A stretch of DNA of 64,000 bases. Source: Lentisphaerales bacterium (lineage in GTDB: Bacteria; Verrucomicrobiota; Lentisphaeria; Lentisphaerales; Lentisphaeraceae). The position numbers and the translations under genes were made by a program. Each line of letters opens with the position of its first letter. Within the stretch, counting starts at the first letter, position 1. The notes beneath the pieces were generated by a model. The model saw only the letters and a program-made list of their open reading frames with translations. It was not told the DNA's origin and made no database searches. The stretch spans positions 91,312 through 155,311 of the forward strand of contig JAKVBD010000002.1 of assembly GCA_022446985.1 (NCBI GenBank). Direction: 5' to 3'. Positions 55,374 to 63,960 of the stretch are shown here, one piece after another.

Positions 55374-55969
55374 CAGGTAAATTCTATCTCAGAACGCAAA
55401 GAATCGATTTCTTTCTTAAGGCGGCTTTTAACCCGACTGCGCAAGACAAAAACACTTTCTTCGGTGATACTCAAAGCAGTTGCGATATCTCTACCACTAT
55501 TGCCTTTAAGGCTGAGTTTAAATACTTCTATCGCCTGGCCGGAAAAAATGCTTTCTATTTTATCCATAGCAAATTTAGTCAGGTACTTAATCCATTCATC
55601 TTTAATGACTTTCTCTATCTCTGACTCTTTGATATTCAGGATAGAATTCTCAAAAATCTCAAACTTACCTCCACCCGTTCTCTTCACTTTTTTATAGTGA
55701 TTGATGACTGTATTGCGGATAATGGTTCCCAGCCAGGTACGGAACTTTGCTTTCTCGCGGCGGTACTCATACCCAGGTAAACCTTTCCAGACCTTAAGAA
55801 GAATATCCTGCACCAGGTCGTCAGCTTCACTGAAAGGAATATTGGATTTTTTGAGAACCATTTTTATAAAGGTTTCATAGTATTTAACGAAATCATCCCA
55901 AGCAGATGCATCATCCGGGTTTTGAGCCCGCAGAATCAGCGTTTGATGAGTATTCCAGTTTTCCTCCAT
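55373..55969 (-). CDS. ECF sigma factor of module 3
   Basis: The 198-residue protein starts MEENWNTHQTLILRAQNPDD. An upstream in-frame start at 56008 would add 13 residues, but alignment with the other two sigma factors and an AGAAAGG eight bases away favour 55969. Region 2 contains 'DLVQDILLKVWKGLPGYEY' and 'KFRTWLGTIIRNTVINHY'. Region 4 contains 'NSGRDIATALSITEESVFVL'. There is no anti-sigma gene; the kinase gene overlaps its stop. Set C promoters lie before the sulfatase on one side and the DUF1549 operon on the other. Confidence 0.9.
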   Translation of the reverse strand: MEENWNTHQTLILRAQNPDDASAWDDFVKYYETFIKMVLKKSNIPFSEADDLVQDILLKVWKGLPGYEYRREKAKFRTWLGTIIRNTVINHYKKVKRTGGGKFEIFENSILNIKESEIEKVIKDEWIKYLTKFAMDKIESIFSGQAIEVFKLSLKGNSGRDIATALSITEESVFVLRSRVKSRLKKEIDSLRSEIEFT

Positions 55970-56100
55970 ACACAAACCTTTCTGCTTTTGTTCTAAACAC
56001 ACACTCATTATATAATAATCTCCCGATTAATTCATAATTTTATTTTAAAGCTCAATCACACATCTTTTTAAGCTTCCCTCTCACCGCATATAAACACCTC

Positions 56101-56165
56101 TAAAAAATACTGGCAGCCCGAAGACTGCCAGCGTGTGTGTGCTTGTGCGTGTGTATGGGGAATGT
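56101..56165 (-). ncRNA. CACACA-linker / UUCG-hairpin element ahead of sigma factor 3
   Basis: On the minus strand a CA-rich stretch (56160-56131) is followed by a 9-bp hairpin (56131-56123 with 56118-56110) closed by a TTCG loop and then a T-run. It lies ~130 bases upstream of the sigma factor start with no gene before it on that strand, so it cannot be the terminator of a coding gene. A small RNA or a transcription attenuator in the sigma leader is inferred. It fills part of the ~530-base gap between the sigma gene and the divergent DUF1549 gene. Confidence 0.6.
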
Positions 56166-56439
56166 TAAAAATTTCTGATTTAAACAGTTCTCCCCAAAAA
56201 ACCTTAACAAAGCTTTCTGTTTTTTGAGATTTTTTTTGTTTTCGTAAAGGCACGCCCCTTATCTTATTAAGTAAAATCAGATAAATCCTAAGGTGCTTTA
56301 ATACGCCCCAATTATTAATGGATAAAAAACAACTCAAAACCAGAGATCAAGAAACCTGACATTGAATCGTAGAAAGAAGCCTAAAGCTAACAAACCATAA
56401 AACCGGCGCGAAGATTTTTTTAAAAAATACCACCATAGT

Positions 56440-56467
56440 GTTAAGGTTTTTATTTTTCATGAGTTTA
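56440..56467 (+). promoter_or_regulatory. Set C promoter, copy 2
   Basis: GTTAAGGTTTT (56440-56450), 12 bases, GTTTA (56463-56467), 35 bases before the ATG of the DUF1549 gene at 56503. Including the preceding T, the first box is a 12-base exact match to copy 1. Confidence 0.62.
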
Positions 56468-56502
56468 GATCGGTGCTTTTTGAAAACGACAAGGATTTTG
56501 TA

Positions 56503-58353
56503 ATGAAATTATGTGTAATATTAGTGGTGGTGTGCCTCACCTTAAGCGGATTCAGTAATGAAACTGATAAAGCCGCTGCAAAAATTGACTCATTTATCAA
56601 CGATGCTTTAGCGAAGGAAAACCTCTCTGCTAATCAACCAATGACTGATGAGCAATTCCTAAGAAGAGCTTATCTCGATGTCATCGGCCGTATTCCGACT
56701 TATCGAGAGTACCAGACATTCATGAAAAGTAGGGATCGCCAGAAACTGATTGACAAGCTTTTTGAGTCTGACGGGTATACCAGCAATCACTACAACTACT
56801 GGCTCGACGCTTTGCGAGCCCATGGCCATATGAAACACGTTTCCGGTCGCAACTACTTACACTTCATCAAGAAAAGTGTTCATGAGAACAAACCGTACGA
56901 CAAATTTGTTCACGAGTTGATCAATGCCAATGGCCAGGCTTTAAAGGAAGGTAACGGTCCAATCGGTTACTACATGCGCGATCAGAGAATGCCTTTGGAC
57001 AGTCTTTCAAATACCATGCAGCTTTTCCTCGCTACCAGTATGGTTTGTGCTCAGTGCCATGACCACCCATACAAAAAGTGGACGCAAATGGATTTCTATA
57101 AACTTGCGGCTTTTAATAATGGTATTTACTACCCGACTCAAGAGCTAAGTAAGGAAGCTTCTAAAGAAGTTAAAGAATATGCAAAAAGCATTGGTGTCGA
57201 TAGAGATAAAGCCAACATTAAGTATCAGACTCATTTGTACGATGGTATCTACAACTCTGGCGTAGGTAAAATTAACCTGCCAAGTGATTATGATTATGAA
57301 GACGGCAAGCCGAATGAATTAATAGAAGCTGGGGTTCCTTTTGGTGACCCGGTTCACATAAATTATGAGTCTTCAAACGGTGCTCCGACTTACAATTTCA
57401 CAATTGGTAAAGCTAAGAAAAAATCAAGTCTGAAAGACGTCAACTCCCGTAAAGCATTGGCCGATTGGATGACATCTCCAAATAATCCGATGTTTACTAA
57501 AACAATTGTCAACCGCCTTTGGAACCGCATCATGGGTTATCCAATTGCTGGCAAAATGCTTGATATGAAATCGAGCGATATGGGTGCTGTCCCTGAACTA
57601 ACTCAGTACCTAATTGACTACATGAAAGAGATAAAGTACGATCAGAAAAAATTCATGAAGACCATAGTTAAAACTAAACTTTATCAGAGAACCGGAACTA
57701 TAGAAGCCTCAGGCAAAAACCACCTCTTTACCGGCCCTGTCAGTCAACGCTTAAAGTCTGAAAAAATCCATGACTCTTTGGGAAGTTTAAAGTCTTTCGG
57801 AGTCGATAAGAAACTTAAGCCTGCTGATGTCAATTTGCATACCTACATTTTCAATGAGTTGTCAAAGCGAAATGTCAAAGAGAGACGCGAATTCTCAATG
57901 AAGTATATGAAAAGCAATGAGAAACACTTACTGCCTATCTTCCATAAAGATCACCCACAGGCAGCAGCCGTGTACGATGGCAAAATCTCACTAAGAGCTT
58001 CAGAAACGAAAAGCCCGAGCCGTGAAGGAACTTTACTGCATACTTTTGGTGCTTCGAGCCGCGAAGTGATCGATGATACTCTACGCGACGCCACTATTCC
58101 TCAGGCGCTTCGTTTAATGAATGACTTCAATACTCTAAAGCTTTATCGTCTGGCTTTTTATAAAGATGTTGAAAAGGCTGCAGATTTAGCCTCAAAAATC
58201 ACCATTATCTATCAGGCTGTTCTCGTTCGCACACCTTCTGAAACAGAACTTTCACTGATGACTGCTCATGTTGAGAGCATTGGCCAGCAAACCGGCCTTG
58301 ACGAAGTTCTTTGGGCCCTAGTCAACTCTAGCGAATTTAAATTTAATCTTTAA
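56503..58353 (+). CDS. DUF1549/DUF1553 exported protein
   Basis: The 616-residue protein has a signal peptide (MKLCVILVVVCLTLSGFS). The DUF1549 domain is at about 20-230 ('FLRRAYLDVIGRIPTYREYQ', 'VCAQCHDHPYKKWTQMDFY' with a CxxCH haem-like motif). The DUF1553 domain is at about 300-600 ('RKALADWMTSPNNPMFTKTI', 'VNRLWNRIMGYPIAG', 'DATIPQALRLMN'). With the DUF1501 protein that follows after 10 bases it forms the other classic planctomycete cytochrome pair. The reaction is unknown; extracellular polymer oxidation has been proposed. AAGGA lies eight bases before ATG 56503, favouring it over 56473. A set C promoter precedes it, divergent from sigma/kinase module 3. Confidence 0.9.
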   Translation: MKLCVILVVVCLTLSGFSNETDKAAAKIDSFINDALAKENLSANQPMTDEQFLRRAYLDVIGRIPTYREYQTFMKSRDRQKLIDKLFESDGYTSNHYNYWLDALRAHGHMKHVSGRNYLHFIKKSVHENKPYDKFVHELINANGQALKEGNGPIGYYMRDQRMPLDSLSNTMQLFLATSMVCAQCHDHPYKKWTQMDFYKLAAFNNGIYYPTQELSKEASKEVKEYAKSIGVDRDKANIKYQTHLYDGIYNSGVGKINLPSDYDYEDGKPNELIEAGVPFGDPVHINYESSNGAPTYNFTIGKAKKKSSLKDVNSRKALADWMTSPNNPMFTKTIVNRLWNRIMGYPIAGKMLDMKSSDMGAVPELTQYLIDYMKEIKYDQKKFMKTIVKTKLYQRTGTIEASGKNHLFTGPVSQRLKSEKIHDSLGSLKSFGVDKKLKPADVNLHTYIFNELSKRNVKERREFSMKYMKSNEKHLLPIFHKDHPQAAAVYDGKISLRASETKSPSREGTLLHTFGASSREVIDDTLRDATIPQALRLMNDFNTLKLYRLAFYKDVEKAADLASKITIIYQAVLVRTPSETELSLMTAHVESIGQQTGLDEVLWALVNSSEFKFNL

Positions 58354-58363
58354 GAGAATAACT

Positions 58364-59713
58364 ATGAAACATTTACTTAACAAAGTCGACCCAGTATCCC
58401 GTAGAAGTATTCTTAAAGGCATCGCCGCCGGTTGTTTTTCCATGAACATTATCGACAGCTTAAATGCGGCTCAGGAAGAGGCTGTTATCGCTGCCGGTGG
58501 CGTTGGCGGCAAAGCCAAGTCTGTTATTTTCATAAATGTCAAAGGCGGCATGAGCCATGTCGACAGCTTTGACATCAAAGAAACGAACAAAGATGCTTTT
58601 AAAGCCAGTGCACCCATTAAAACAAGTGCAGATGGCATCCGTATTGGTAAGTACTTCCCTGGAATTGCTAAGCATATGCATAAGTTTGCCGTGATAAACT
58701 CCATGTCCAGTACTCAGGGTGCTCATAACGAAGCGCAGTATCTTACCTTAACCAGTTACGAAAAGCGCGGCACTGTGGTTCATCCGAATTTTGGTGCCTG
58801 GGTGAATATGTTATCGCCAACAAAAACTGATATTCCAAATTATATAAAGACCAGTACCAAGAGATTAGGTGCCGGTTTCTTCCCAAGTCGAACTGCAGCT
58901 CTACCGGTTGCAAATCCGACTCAGGGACTGGAGTACGTTAAAAGATATAGCGAAATAACCGCCAAAAGTTTTGACAGCCGCTTCAGCCTTATGCAAAAAA
59001 TAAATAAGGAATTTGCCAATCGTTTTAGTTCGAGAACCAGCAATGCTTATAACGAAGTCTATGACGATGCCGTAAAACTGATGAACAGTAAAGATCTGGA
59101 AGTTTTTGACCTCAGCAAAGAAAAACAAGCGACTCGCGAAGCTTATGCTAAAGTGACTTATGTCAGTCCAAAGAAAGATAAGAAGGACAAAAAAGAAAAG
59201 AAAGGCAGTGGCCCTCTAAGTAAGATTGGCTGCAGCTGTTTACTGGCGAGAAGGCTGGTGGAAAAAGGTGTCCGCTTTATAGAAGTTGAGCATGACGGCT
59301 GGGATCACCACTACGGTATTTATGAAGACTTCCCAGAAGAAGCTCCAGAGCTCGATCAAGCTGTTAGCGCCCTTCTTGCGGATCTTTCGTCGCGTGGTCT
59401 ACTCGAATCGACCTTGGTTGTATTTTCGACTGAATTCGGTCGTAGTGCTCAGTTGAATAGTCGTGGTGGTCGTAACCACGCCCCTGCTGCTTACACTTGT
59501 ATGCTAGCCGGTGGCGGAGTCAAAGGTGGCCAAAAATATGGTAAAACTGATGATCAAGGTAATAGAGTTATCGAAAACAAAGTCAAAGTTCGCGACTTCA
59601 ATGCCACTATCGCTTACGCCATGGGACTGCCACTGAAACATGAATTCATGAATAAAGAAGGACGCCCATTTACTATTGCAGATAAAGGTAAACCGATTAC
59701 CGCAATATTCTAA
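58364..59713 (+). CDS. DUF1501 protein, Tat-exported
   Basis: The 449-residue protein has a twin-arginine signal (VSRRSILKGIAAGCFSMNII). DUF1501 (alkaline-phosphatase-like superfamily) motifs are 'VIFINVKGGMSHVDSFDIK', 'GAHNEAQYLTLTSYEKRG', 'VRFIEVEHDGWDHHYGIYED' and 'STEFGRSAQLNSRGGRNHAP'. It is the standard partner of DUF1549/DUF1553 proteins; here the genes are 10 bases apart. The His/Asp-rich blocks suggest a metal site. A Lys-rich insertion (about residues 265-285) is unusual. Its strong terminator is at 59744-59768. Confidence 0.9.
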   Translation: MKHLLNKVDPVSRRSILKGIAAGCFSMNIIDSLNAAQEEAVIAAGGVGGKAKSVIFINVKGGMSHVDSFDIKETNKDAFKASAPIKTSADGIRIGKYFPGIAKHMHKFAVINSMSSTQGAHNEAQYLTLTSYEKRGTVVHPNFGAWVNMLSPTKTDIPNYIKTSTKRLGAGFFPSRTAALPVANPTQGLEYVKRYSEITAKSFDSRFSLMQKINKEFANRFSSRTSNAYNEVYDDAVKLMNSKDLEVFDLSKEKQATREAYAKVTYVSPKKDKKDKKEKKGSGPLSKIGCSCLLARRLVEKGVRFIEVEHDGWDHHYGIYEDFPEEAPELDQAVSALLADLSSRGLLESTLVVFSTEFGRSAQLNSRGGRNHAPAAYTCMLAGGGVKGGQKYGKTDDQGNRVIENKVKVRDFNATIAYAMGLPLKHEFMNKEGRPFTIADKGKPITAIF

Positions 59714-59743
59714 AACTCTCATTTCCGTATGTAGTGTTGCGCG

Positions 59744-59768
59744 GCCCGGCTTCTTTAGCCGGGCTTTT
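59744..59768 (+). terminator. Intrinsic terminator after the DUF1501 gene
   Basis: GCCCGGC (59744-59750) and GCCGGGC (59758-59764) form a 7-bp GC stem with a 7-base loop, followed by TTTT. It separates the DUF1549/DUF1501 pair from the next operon. Confidence 0.92.
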
Positions 59769-59811
59769 AAAAACCCAATTTATTGCATGCAATATATAGG
59801 AATCATATTTT

Positions 59812-61209
59812 ATGAAACAAACTTTAAAATTCTTTATCATCACTCTCCTATCCTTCTGGTCTGGCATTCTCCCGGCCAATCAATCAATCGCTAAACTTGA
59901 TTGGAGTAAGCTTGAAGGGACTGTCGCCAATGACGAGCTTGCCGACATCTGCTCCTTTGCCATAAAAAATACTCAAAATGGTTTAGGCAAGCTTTGGATG
60001 GATAAGGTTCTATCTATTAAAAAAGACGGAGACTTCCTGGACTTCGGAGTGGCTCCCCCGAGGAAAAACAAAAAAGGTAAACTTAAAAGCTTAAGAAGAG
60101 AAATGGAAGACGCGATCCGTCCAATAACTGTCTTGTCGAGGACCTTGGTTTTAGCTATGAGTACAGGAAATTATCATGCCGAAAGAGCTGGAGTTGAAGC
60201 CACAGAAATTAAGCTGCGTTTACCTCTGGTCATTCGCTCCTTGGCCAAGGATCACAAAATCAACGGTGGCCTCGGTGAACAACACTGGGGCGATACCTGG
60301 CAATCAGCTATGTGGGCCGGAGCTCTGGCCCAAACTGCATGGATGATCTGGGATGAACTCGATGCTTCGACTCACAAATTAGTGACTAATGTCCTCATTC
60401 ATGAAGCCAACCGTTACCTAAAAATTCCACCGCCCACCTCTGATTCCAAGAGTAAAGAAGATACCAAAGCTGAGGAAAACCGCTGGAATGCCAATTGTCT
60501 GCTGACAGCTTCAACTATGCTGATCAACCACCCTAACCAACAAGCCTGGCGTGAACAGGCCATAGTCTATCTTCTCAATGCCGCTGCAACACCATATGAT
60601 CTTAACAGTACGATGATGGTCGATGGCAAGCCTCTTTCCCAACGCCTGCGTGGCTATTGCGTAACAAAAGATTATGCCGTTGGCAATCACAAAGCCTACC
60701 CCCACCCTGGATATACCTCGACCTTAATCAATGCTCAATCGGCCCTTTTATTAACTCTCGCAGGCCAAAAGGTTCCAGAAGCTTTATTTTATAACACGGC
60801 TCCTATCTATCGCATGTTTGTTGATCATCAATGGTCAAAACCGCCTTACAGAAGTCCAGGAGGAACTGTCTTTAAAAAAGACGGTAGTATTTACTGGCCG
60901 ATAGAAAAAGAAAAGGAACGTGCCGGTCGATATTATTTATGGACTCGCTTAAATATAACAGCCGACATTTTCGGTCTCGACAAAAACTGTTCAACCAAGG
61001 CACCTCACTGGGCCAAACTGCATGGCCAAATAATGGTCGATGGCCTAAATGGCAAAGAGACTCCAGTCAAAATGGAAGCCTATCACAAAGGCTCATTTTT
61101 TAATACCTCGCTGTACAGTTACCTTTTGCGCTCCCTGCATGTGAAGGGGCATTTGGCTTCAGTACGCGTTTTATCTATCGCCGATGATCCAAAAGCAGGT
61201 GCAAAATGA
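59812..61209 (+). CDS. Exported helical-toroid protein linked to a sulfatase
   Basis: The 465-residue protein has a signal peptide (to about residue 22, ILPAN). It is helix-rich with aromatic motifs such as 'GGLGEQHWGDTWQSAMWAGA', 'ENRWNANCLLTASTMLINHP' and 'VGNHKAYPHPGYTSTLINAQ'. The pattern resembles (alpha/alpha) toroids of heparinase-type polysaccharide lyases and unsaturated-glycan hydrolases, but I cannot place it in a family. Candidate catalytic residues are the Trp/Asn/His clusters. Its stop overlaps the sulfatase ATG (ATGA at 61206-61209), so the two are translated together and probably act on the same sulfated polymer. Confidence 0.6.
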   Translation: MKQTLKFFIITLLSFWSGILPANQSIAKLDWSKLEGTVANDELADICSFAIKNTQNGLGKLWMDKVLSIKKDGDFLDFGVAPPRKNKKGKLKSLRREMEDAIRPITVLSRTLVLAMSTGNYHAERAGVEATEIKLRLPLVIRSLAKDHKINGGLGEQHWGDTWQSAMWAGALAQTAWMIWDELDASTHKLVTNVLIHEANRYLKIPPPTSDSKSKEDTKAEENRWNANCLLTASTMLINHPNQQAWREQAIVYLLNAAATPYDLNSTMMVDGKPLSQRLRGYCVTKDYAVGNHKAYPHPGYTSTLINAQSALLLTLAGQKVPEALFYNTAPIYRMFVDHQWSKPPYRSPGGTVFKKDGSIYWPIEKEKERAGRYYLWTRLNITADIFGLDKNCSTKAPHWAKLHGQIMVDGLNGKETPVKMEAYHKGSFFNTSLYSYLLRSLHVKGHLASVRVLSIADDPKAGAK

Positions 61210-62665
61210 AATCACTTGTTATAACTCTTACGCTCATTTTCACCTCTCTGGGCACAGCCGTCGAAAAACCAAATGTGATCTTCATTCTCGCTGACGATGT
61301 CGGTATTGGTGATATCAAATGCTTTTATCCTAAATCCAGGGTAACGACGCCAAATATTGACCGCCTTGCAAGTCAAGGTATGCGATTTACCCAGGCTTAC
61401 GCACCTGGGGCTGTTTGCTCTCCTTCCCGCTATGCATTGCTCACCGGTGCCTACCCTTGCAGGGGACCAATTCGACTTAAGACAGCAAACTCATACAGTC
61501 CTCTCACCATCAGCTCGGACTCACTGACCTTGCCCCGTTTCTTCAAAAACAGTGGTTATCAAACGGCTCACATCGGCAAGTGGCATTTGGGTTTTGGCAA
61601 CTCTGTAAATAAAAACTGGGCTGGCGAAATTAGCCCCAGTGGAATTGAAATAGGTTTTGACTACCAATTTGCTCTACCTAGTAATCACAATGACGGCTTC
61701 AAAACCTACCTTGAGAACCATCGATTACTGTGGATAAAAGACGAGATAAAAGACCTTCCTAAAAAGCCGACAGTCGATCAATTAAGCAAAATTCGCTACG
61801 ATGACGAAGTTGACTCCAGCCTCACCGCCAAAGGTATAGAATTTATAACTACAAACAAAGATCGGCCTTTCTCTACCTGGCCCTGACTGCAACTCACACC
61901 CACATAACTCCACACAAGCGCTTTCGCGGCACAAGCCCGCTCGGACAACTTGGTGACTACATCAATGAACTCGATTTCCATGTCGGCGAAATTATGGAAA
62001 CTCTTGAAAAGCACGATCTCGAAGAAAATACGATTCTTTTCTTTTCCAGTGATAACGGTGGTTCCCCAAAAGATCACGAATCTGCCGGTAAAAACCTCAG
62101 TTTGCGCGACAGCTCTGAAGATATCGGTCCCAAAGCTAAAAATGCCAAGTTAACAGCCAGTAAAAAACTTGGCCATAAAACAAATGGAGACCTCCGTGGT
62201 GCAAAAGGAAAAACGTATGAAGGTGGCGTACGAGTGCCTTTCATTGTCCGCTGGCCACAAAAAATTGCCGCTGGGAGTCAATCTGATCAACTGATTACTT
62301 TAACGGATATCCTCGCTACAGCCGCCGGTTTTCTTGGCCAAAATCTACCCGAATCCGCTGGAGTAGACTCCTTTGATATCAGCCCTGTAATCTTGGGAAA
62401 AAGCCAGAAGACGCTTAGTCGCACAAATGTTCTCGTCCAAAATGCTCGTGGCATGCTTGCCTTTAGAGAGGGTGACTGGAAACTGCGCTTTCAAAAGCAA
62501 CCACAGTGGCAGGGAGATAAAGCTAAACTCCATGAAAAATATGAACTTTACAATTTGGCAAAAGATCCTGCTGAGCAAAACGACATTGCCAAAGCTCACT
62601 CAGAACGAGCTAAAGCGATGGTCAAGAACTTAACAAAAATACTCAACAATGGCCGTAGCCGCTAA
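61206..62665 (+). pseudogene. Exported sulfatase broken by one frameshift
   Basis: Frame 1 (61206-61886) has a signal peptide, 'KPNVIFILADDVGIGDIKCF', the formylglycine motif C-S-P-S-R (Cys71) and 'AHIGKWHLGFG'. It runs out as 'RPFSTWP'. Frame 2 continues directly as 'LYLALTATHTHITPHKRF' to 62665, with 'FFSSDNGGSPKDHESAGKN', 'LRGAKGKTYEGGVRVPFIVR' and 'YELYNLAKDPAEQNDIAK'. One missing base near 61870 explains it; the restored protein has ~486 residues. The gene is in an operon with the toroid protein before it and a small Tat protein after it. Functional status depends on whether the deletion is real. Confidence 0.85.
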
Positions 62666-62702
62666 TCCTCTTGAAATACTTAATAAAATGGACAATCACC
62701 CA

Positions 62703-63026
62703 ATGACCCGAAGATTAATACTAACGCTTTTAAGTTCACTGACTCTCACATCTTTCTCCCTTAATCTTTCGGCAAAAAGTAAGAAAGGCAAAGGCGACAA
62801 AGATAAGAAAAAAGAAAGACCTGAAGAAAAGAAAATGACCGGCACCGTTATTATGGAAGAAAAAGGCATCACTAAAATCTATAAGTTTTTAGGAGATAAA
62901 CCCTACAGCTTCTCAAAAAGTACCTATGCCAAGATCAGTAAATATGAAGAACAGGAAATGACACTTTTTGGAACATTTCATCAAACAAAAGTTCTAAAAG
63001 TCAGTGGCGTCTTAGCTAAAAAATAA
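62703..63026 (+). CDS. Small Tat-type exported basic protein, paralogue of 16740-17057
   Basis: The ~107-residue product opens MTRRLILTLLSSLTLTSFSL with a twin-arginine-like signal ending NLSA. A Lys-rich stretch (KSKKGKGDKDKKKE) follows, then the small beta domain 'TGTVIMEEKGITKIYKFLGD' and 'MTLFGTFHQTKVLKVSGV', matching the paralogue throughout. An in-frame ATG at 62649 overlaps the sulfatase end but would put 18 residues before the signal, so 62703 is used. As with its paralogue, an alpha/beta-hydrolase gene is adjacent (63108-63836, convergent). Function unknown. Confidence 0.65.
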   Translation: MTRRLILTLLSSLTLTSFSLNLSAKSKKGKGDKDKKKERPEEKKMTGTVIMEEKGITKIYKFLGDKPYSFSKSTYAKISKYEEQEMTLFGTFHQTKVLKVSGVLAKK

Positions 63027-63107
63027 CAAGAAAAATCAGTATATTAAAAACAAATTTTTCTAAATATGACAATCACATAAGTTTTTCAATGAATCATCTC
63101 TAAAGCT

Positions 63108-63836
63108 TTACTCAACTGTATGACTTAACAGCCAGGTAAAAGTCTCTTTTTTCTTGTAGGTGTCGCCCGCAGTATGCGGCACGCCTTTGAGCGTCGTAAA
63201 CTTAAAATTGGGTGCTACTTTAGAGATTAAATCGGCAGACTCTTTGGCGTTGGCATAAGGCACTACTTTATCTTTATCACCATGGATCATCCAAATCTGT
63301 TTATCGCCAATTTTAGAAATATCCCATTTTTCGTGAACCTTGCCGGTTTTAGAAGCTCCTGACCCCATCGGCATATAAGCTGCAACCGGCTGCTGACCTT
63401 CAAAAATATGGTACCATGCTCCAGCACCACCCATACTGAAACCAGCAACATAAACCCTGCTGGGGTCAAGGTCATAAGTTTTGAGCATGTGTTCAATCAG
63501 GTCATCAATGGCCTTTGCCTTCCACATTCCCGGTGAGGCAGGGTGTACGACGTCGCAAACTAAATCGAATTTACTGAAACCCTGGGTAAATTGACAATTC
63601 ACTTTAGTGACATCTCTATTTCTGCCTCCAGCACCATGTAGATAAACCAGCAAAGGCTTTTTGCCTTTAACTTTTGAAGCAAAGTACAAAGCTTTATTTT
63701 TGATACCCTCAATTTTTATATCGAGCACCTTACGCTCATATCCGGCAACATCTTTAGGAGCTTTCTGTGACTTCTTTTGAGCAAAAGAATTTAAGGAAAA
63801 AAGGATCAAAATAAGACAAGTCAAATGTATTTTCAT
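63108..63836 (-). CDS. Exported alpha/beta-hydrolase (PHB-depolymerase/esterase-like)
   Basis: The 242-residue protein has a signal peptide (MKIHLTCLILILFSLNSFAQ) and a clear esterase core: 'PLLVYLHGAGGRNRDVTKVN', GFSMGG (Ser nucleophile), 'MIHGDKDKVVPYANAKESAD' (Asp) and 'LKGVPHTAGDTYKKKETFTW' (His). It is a paralogue of the esterase at 16029, likely active on ester groups of plant- or algal-type polymers. ATG 63836 gives the proper signal; a GTG at 63845 would add three residues. It is convergent with the small Tat protein gene. Confidence 0.85.
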   Translation of the reverse strand: MKIHLTCLILILFSLNSFAQKKSQKAPKDVAGYERKVLDIKIEGIKNKALYFASKVKGKKPLLVYLHGAGGRNRDVTKVNCQFTQGFSKFDLVCDVVHPASPGMWKAKAIDDLIEHMLKTYDLDPSRVYVAGFSMGGAGAWYHIFEGQQPVAAYMPMGSGASKTGKVHEKWDISKIGDKQIWMIHGDKDKVVPYANAKESADLISKVAPNFKFTTLKGVPHTAGDTYKKKETFTWLLSHTVE

Positions 63837-63960
63837 TACGCACACTCTTAGTAATTTGTTTCACACAAATCATATACGATGCATCTTTTGCTCAGTTGAC
63901 TAATTGTTTGATTTATAATGGATATCTAGACTTACAGGATACACTTTTGCGTTGTATTAA

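Noticed and set aside
51779..62665. Programmed frameshifting in the two split sulfatases
   Set aside because: There is no typical slippery heptamer at either site, and the two breaks lie at unrelated positions in the protein. Single-base deletion or error is simpler.
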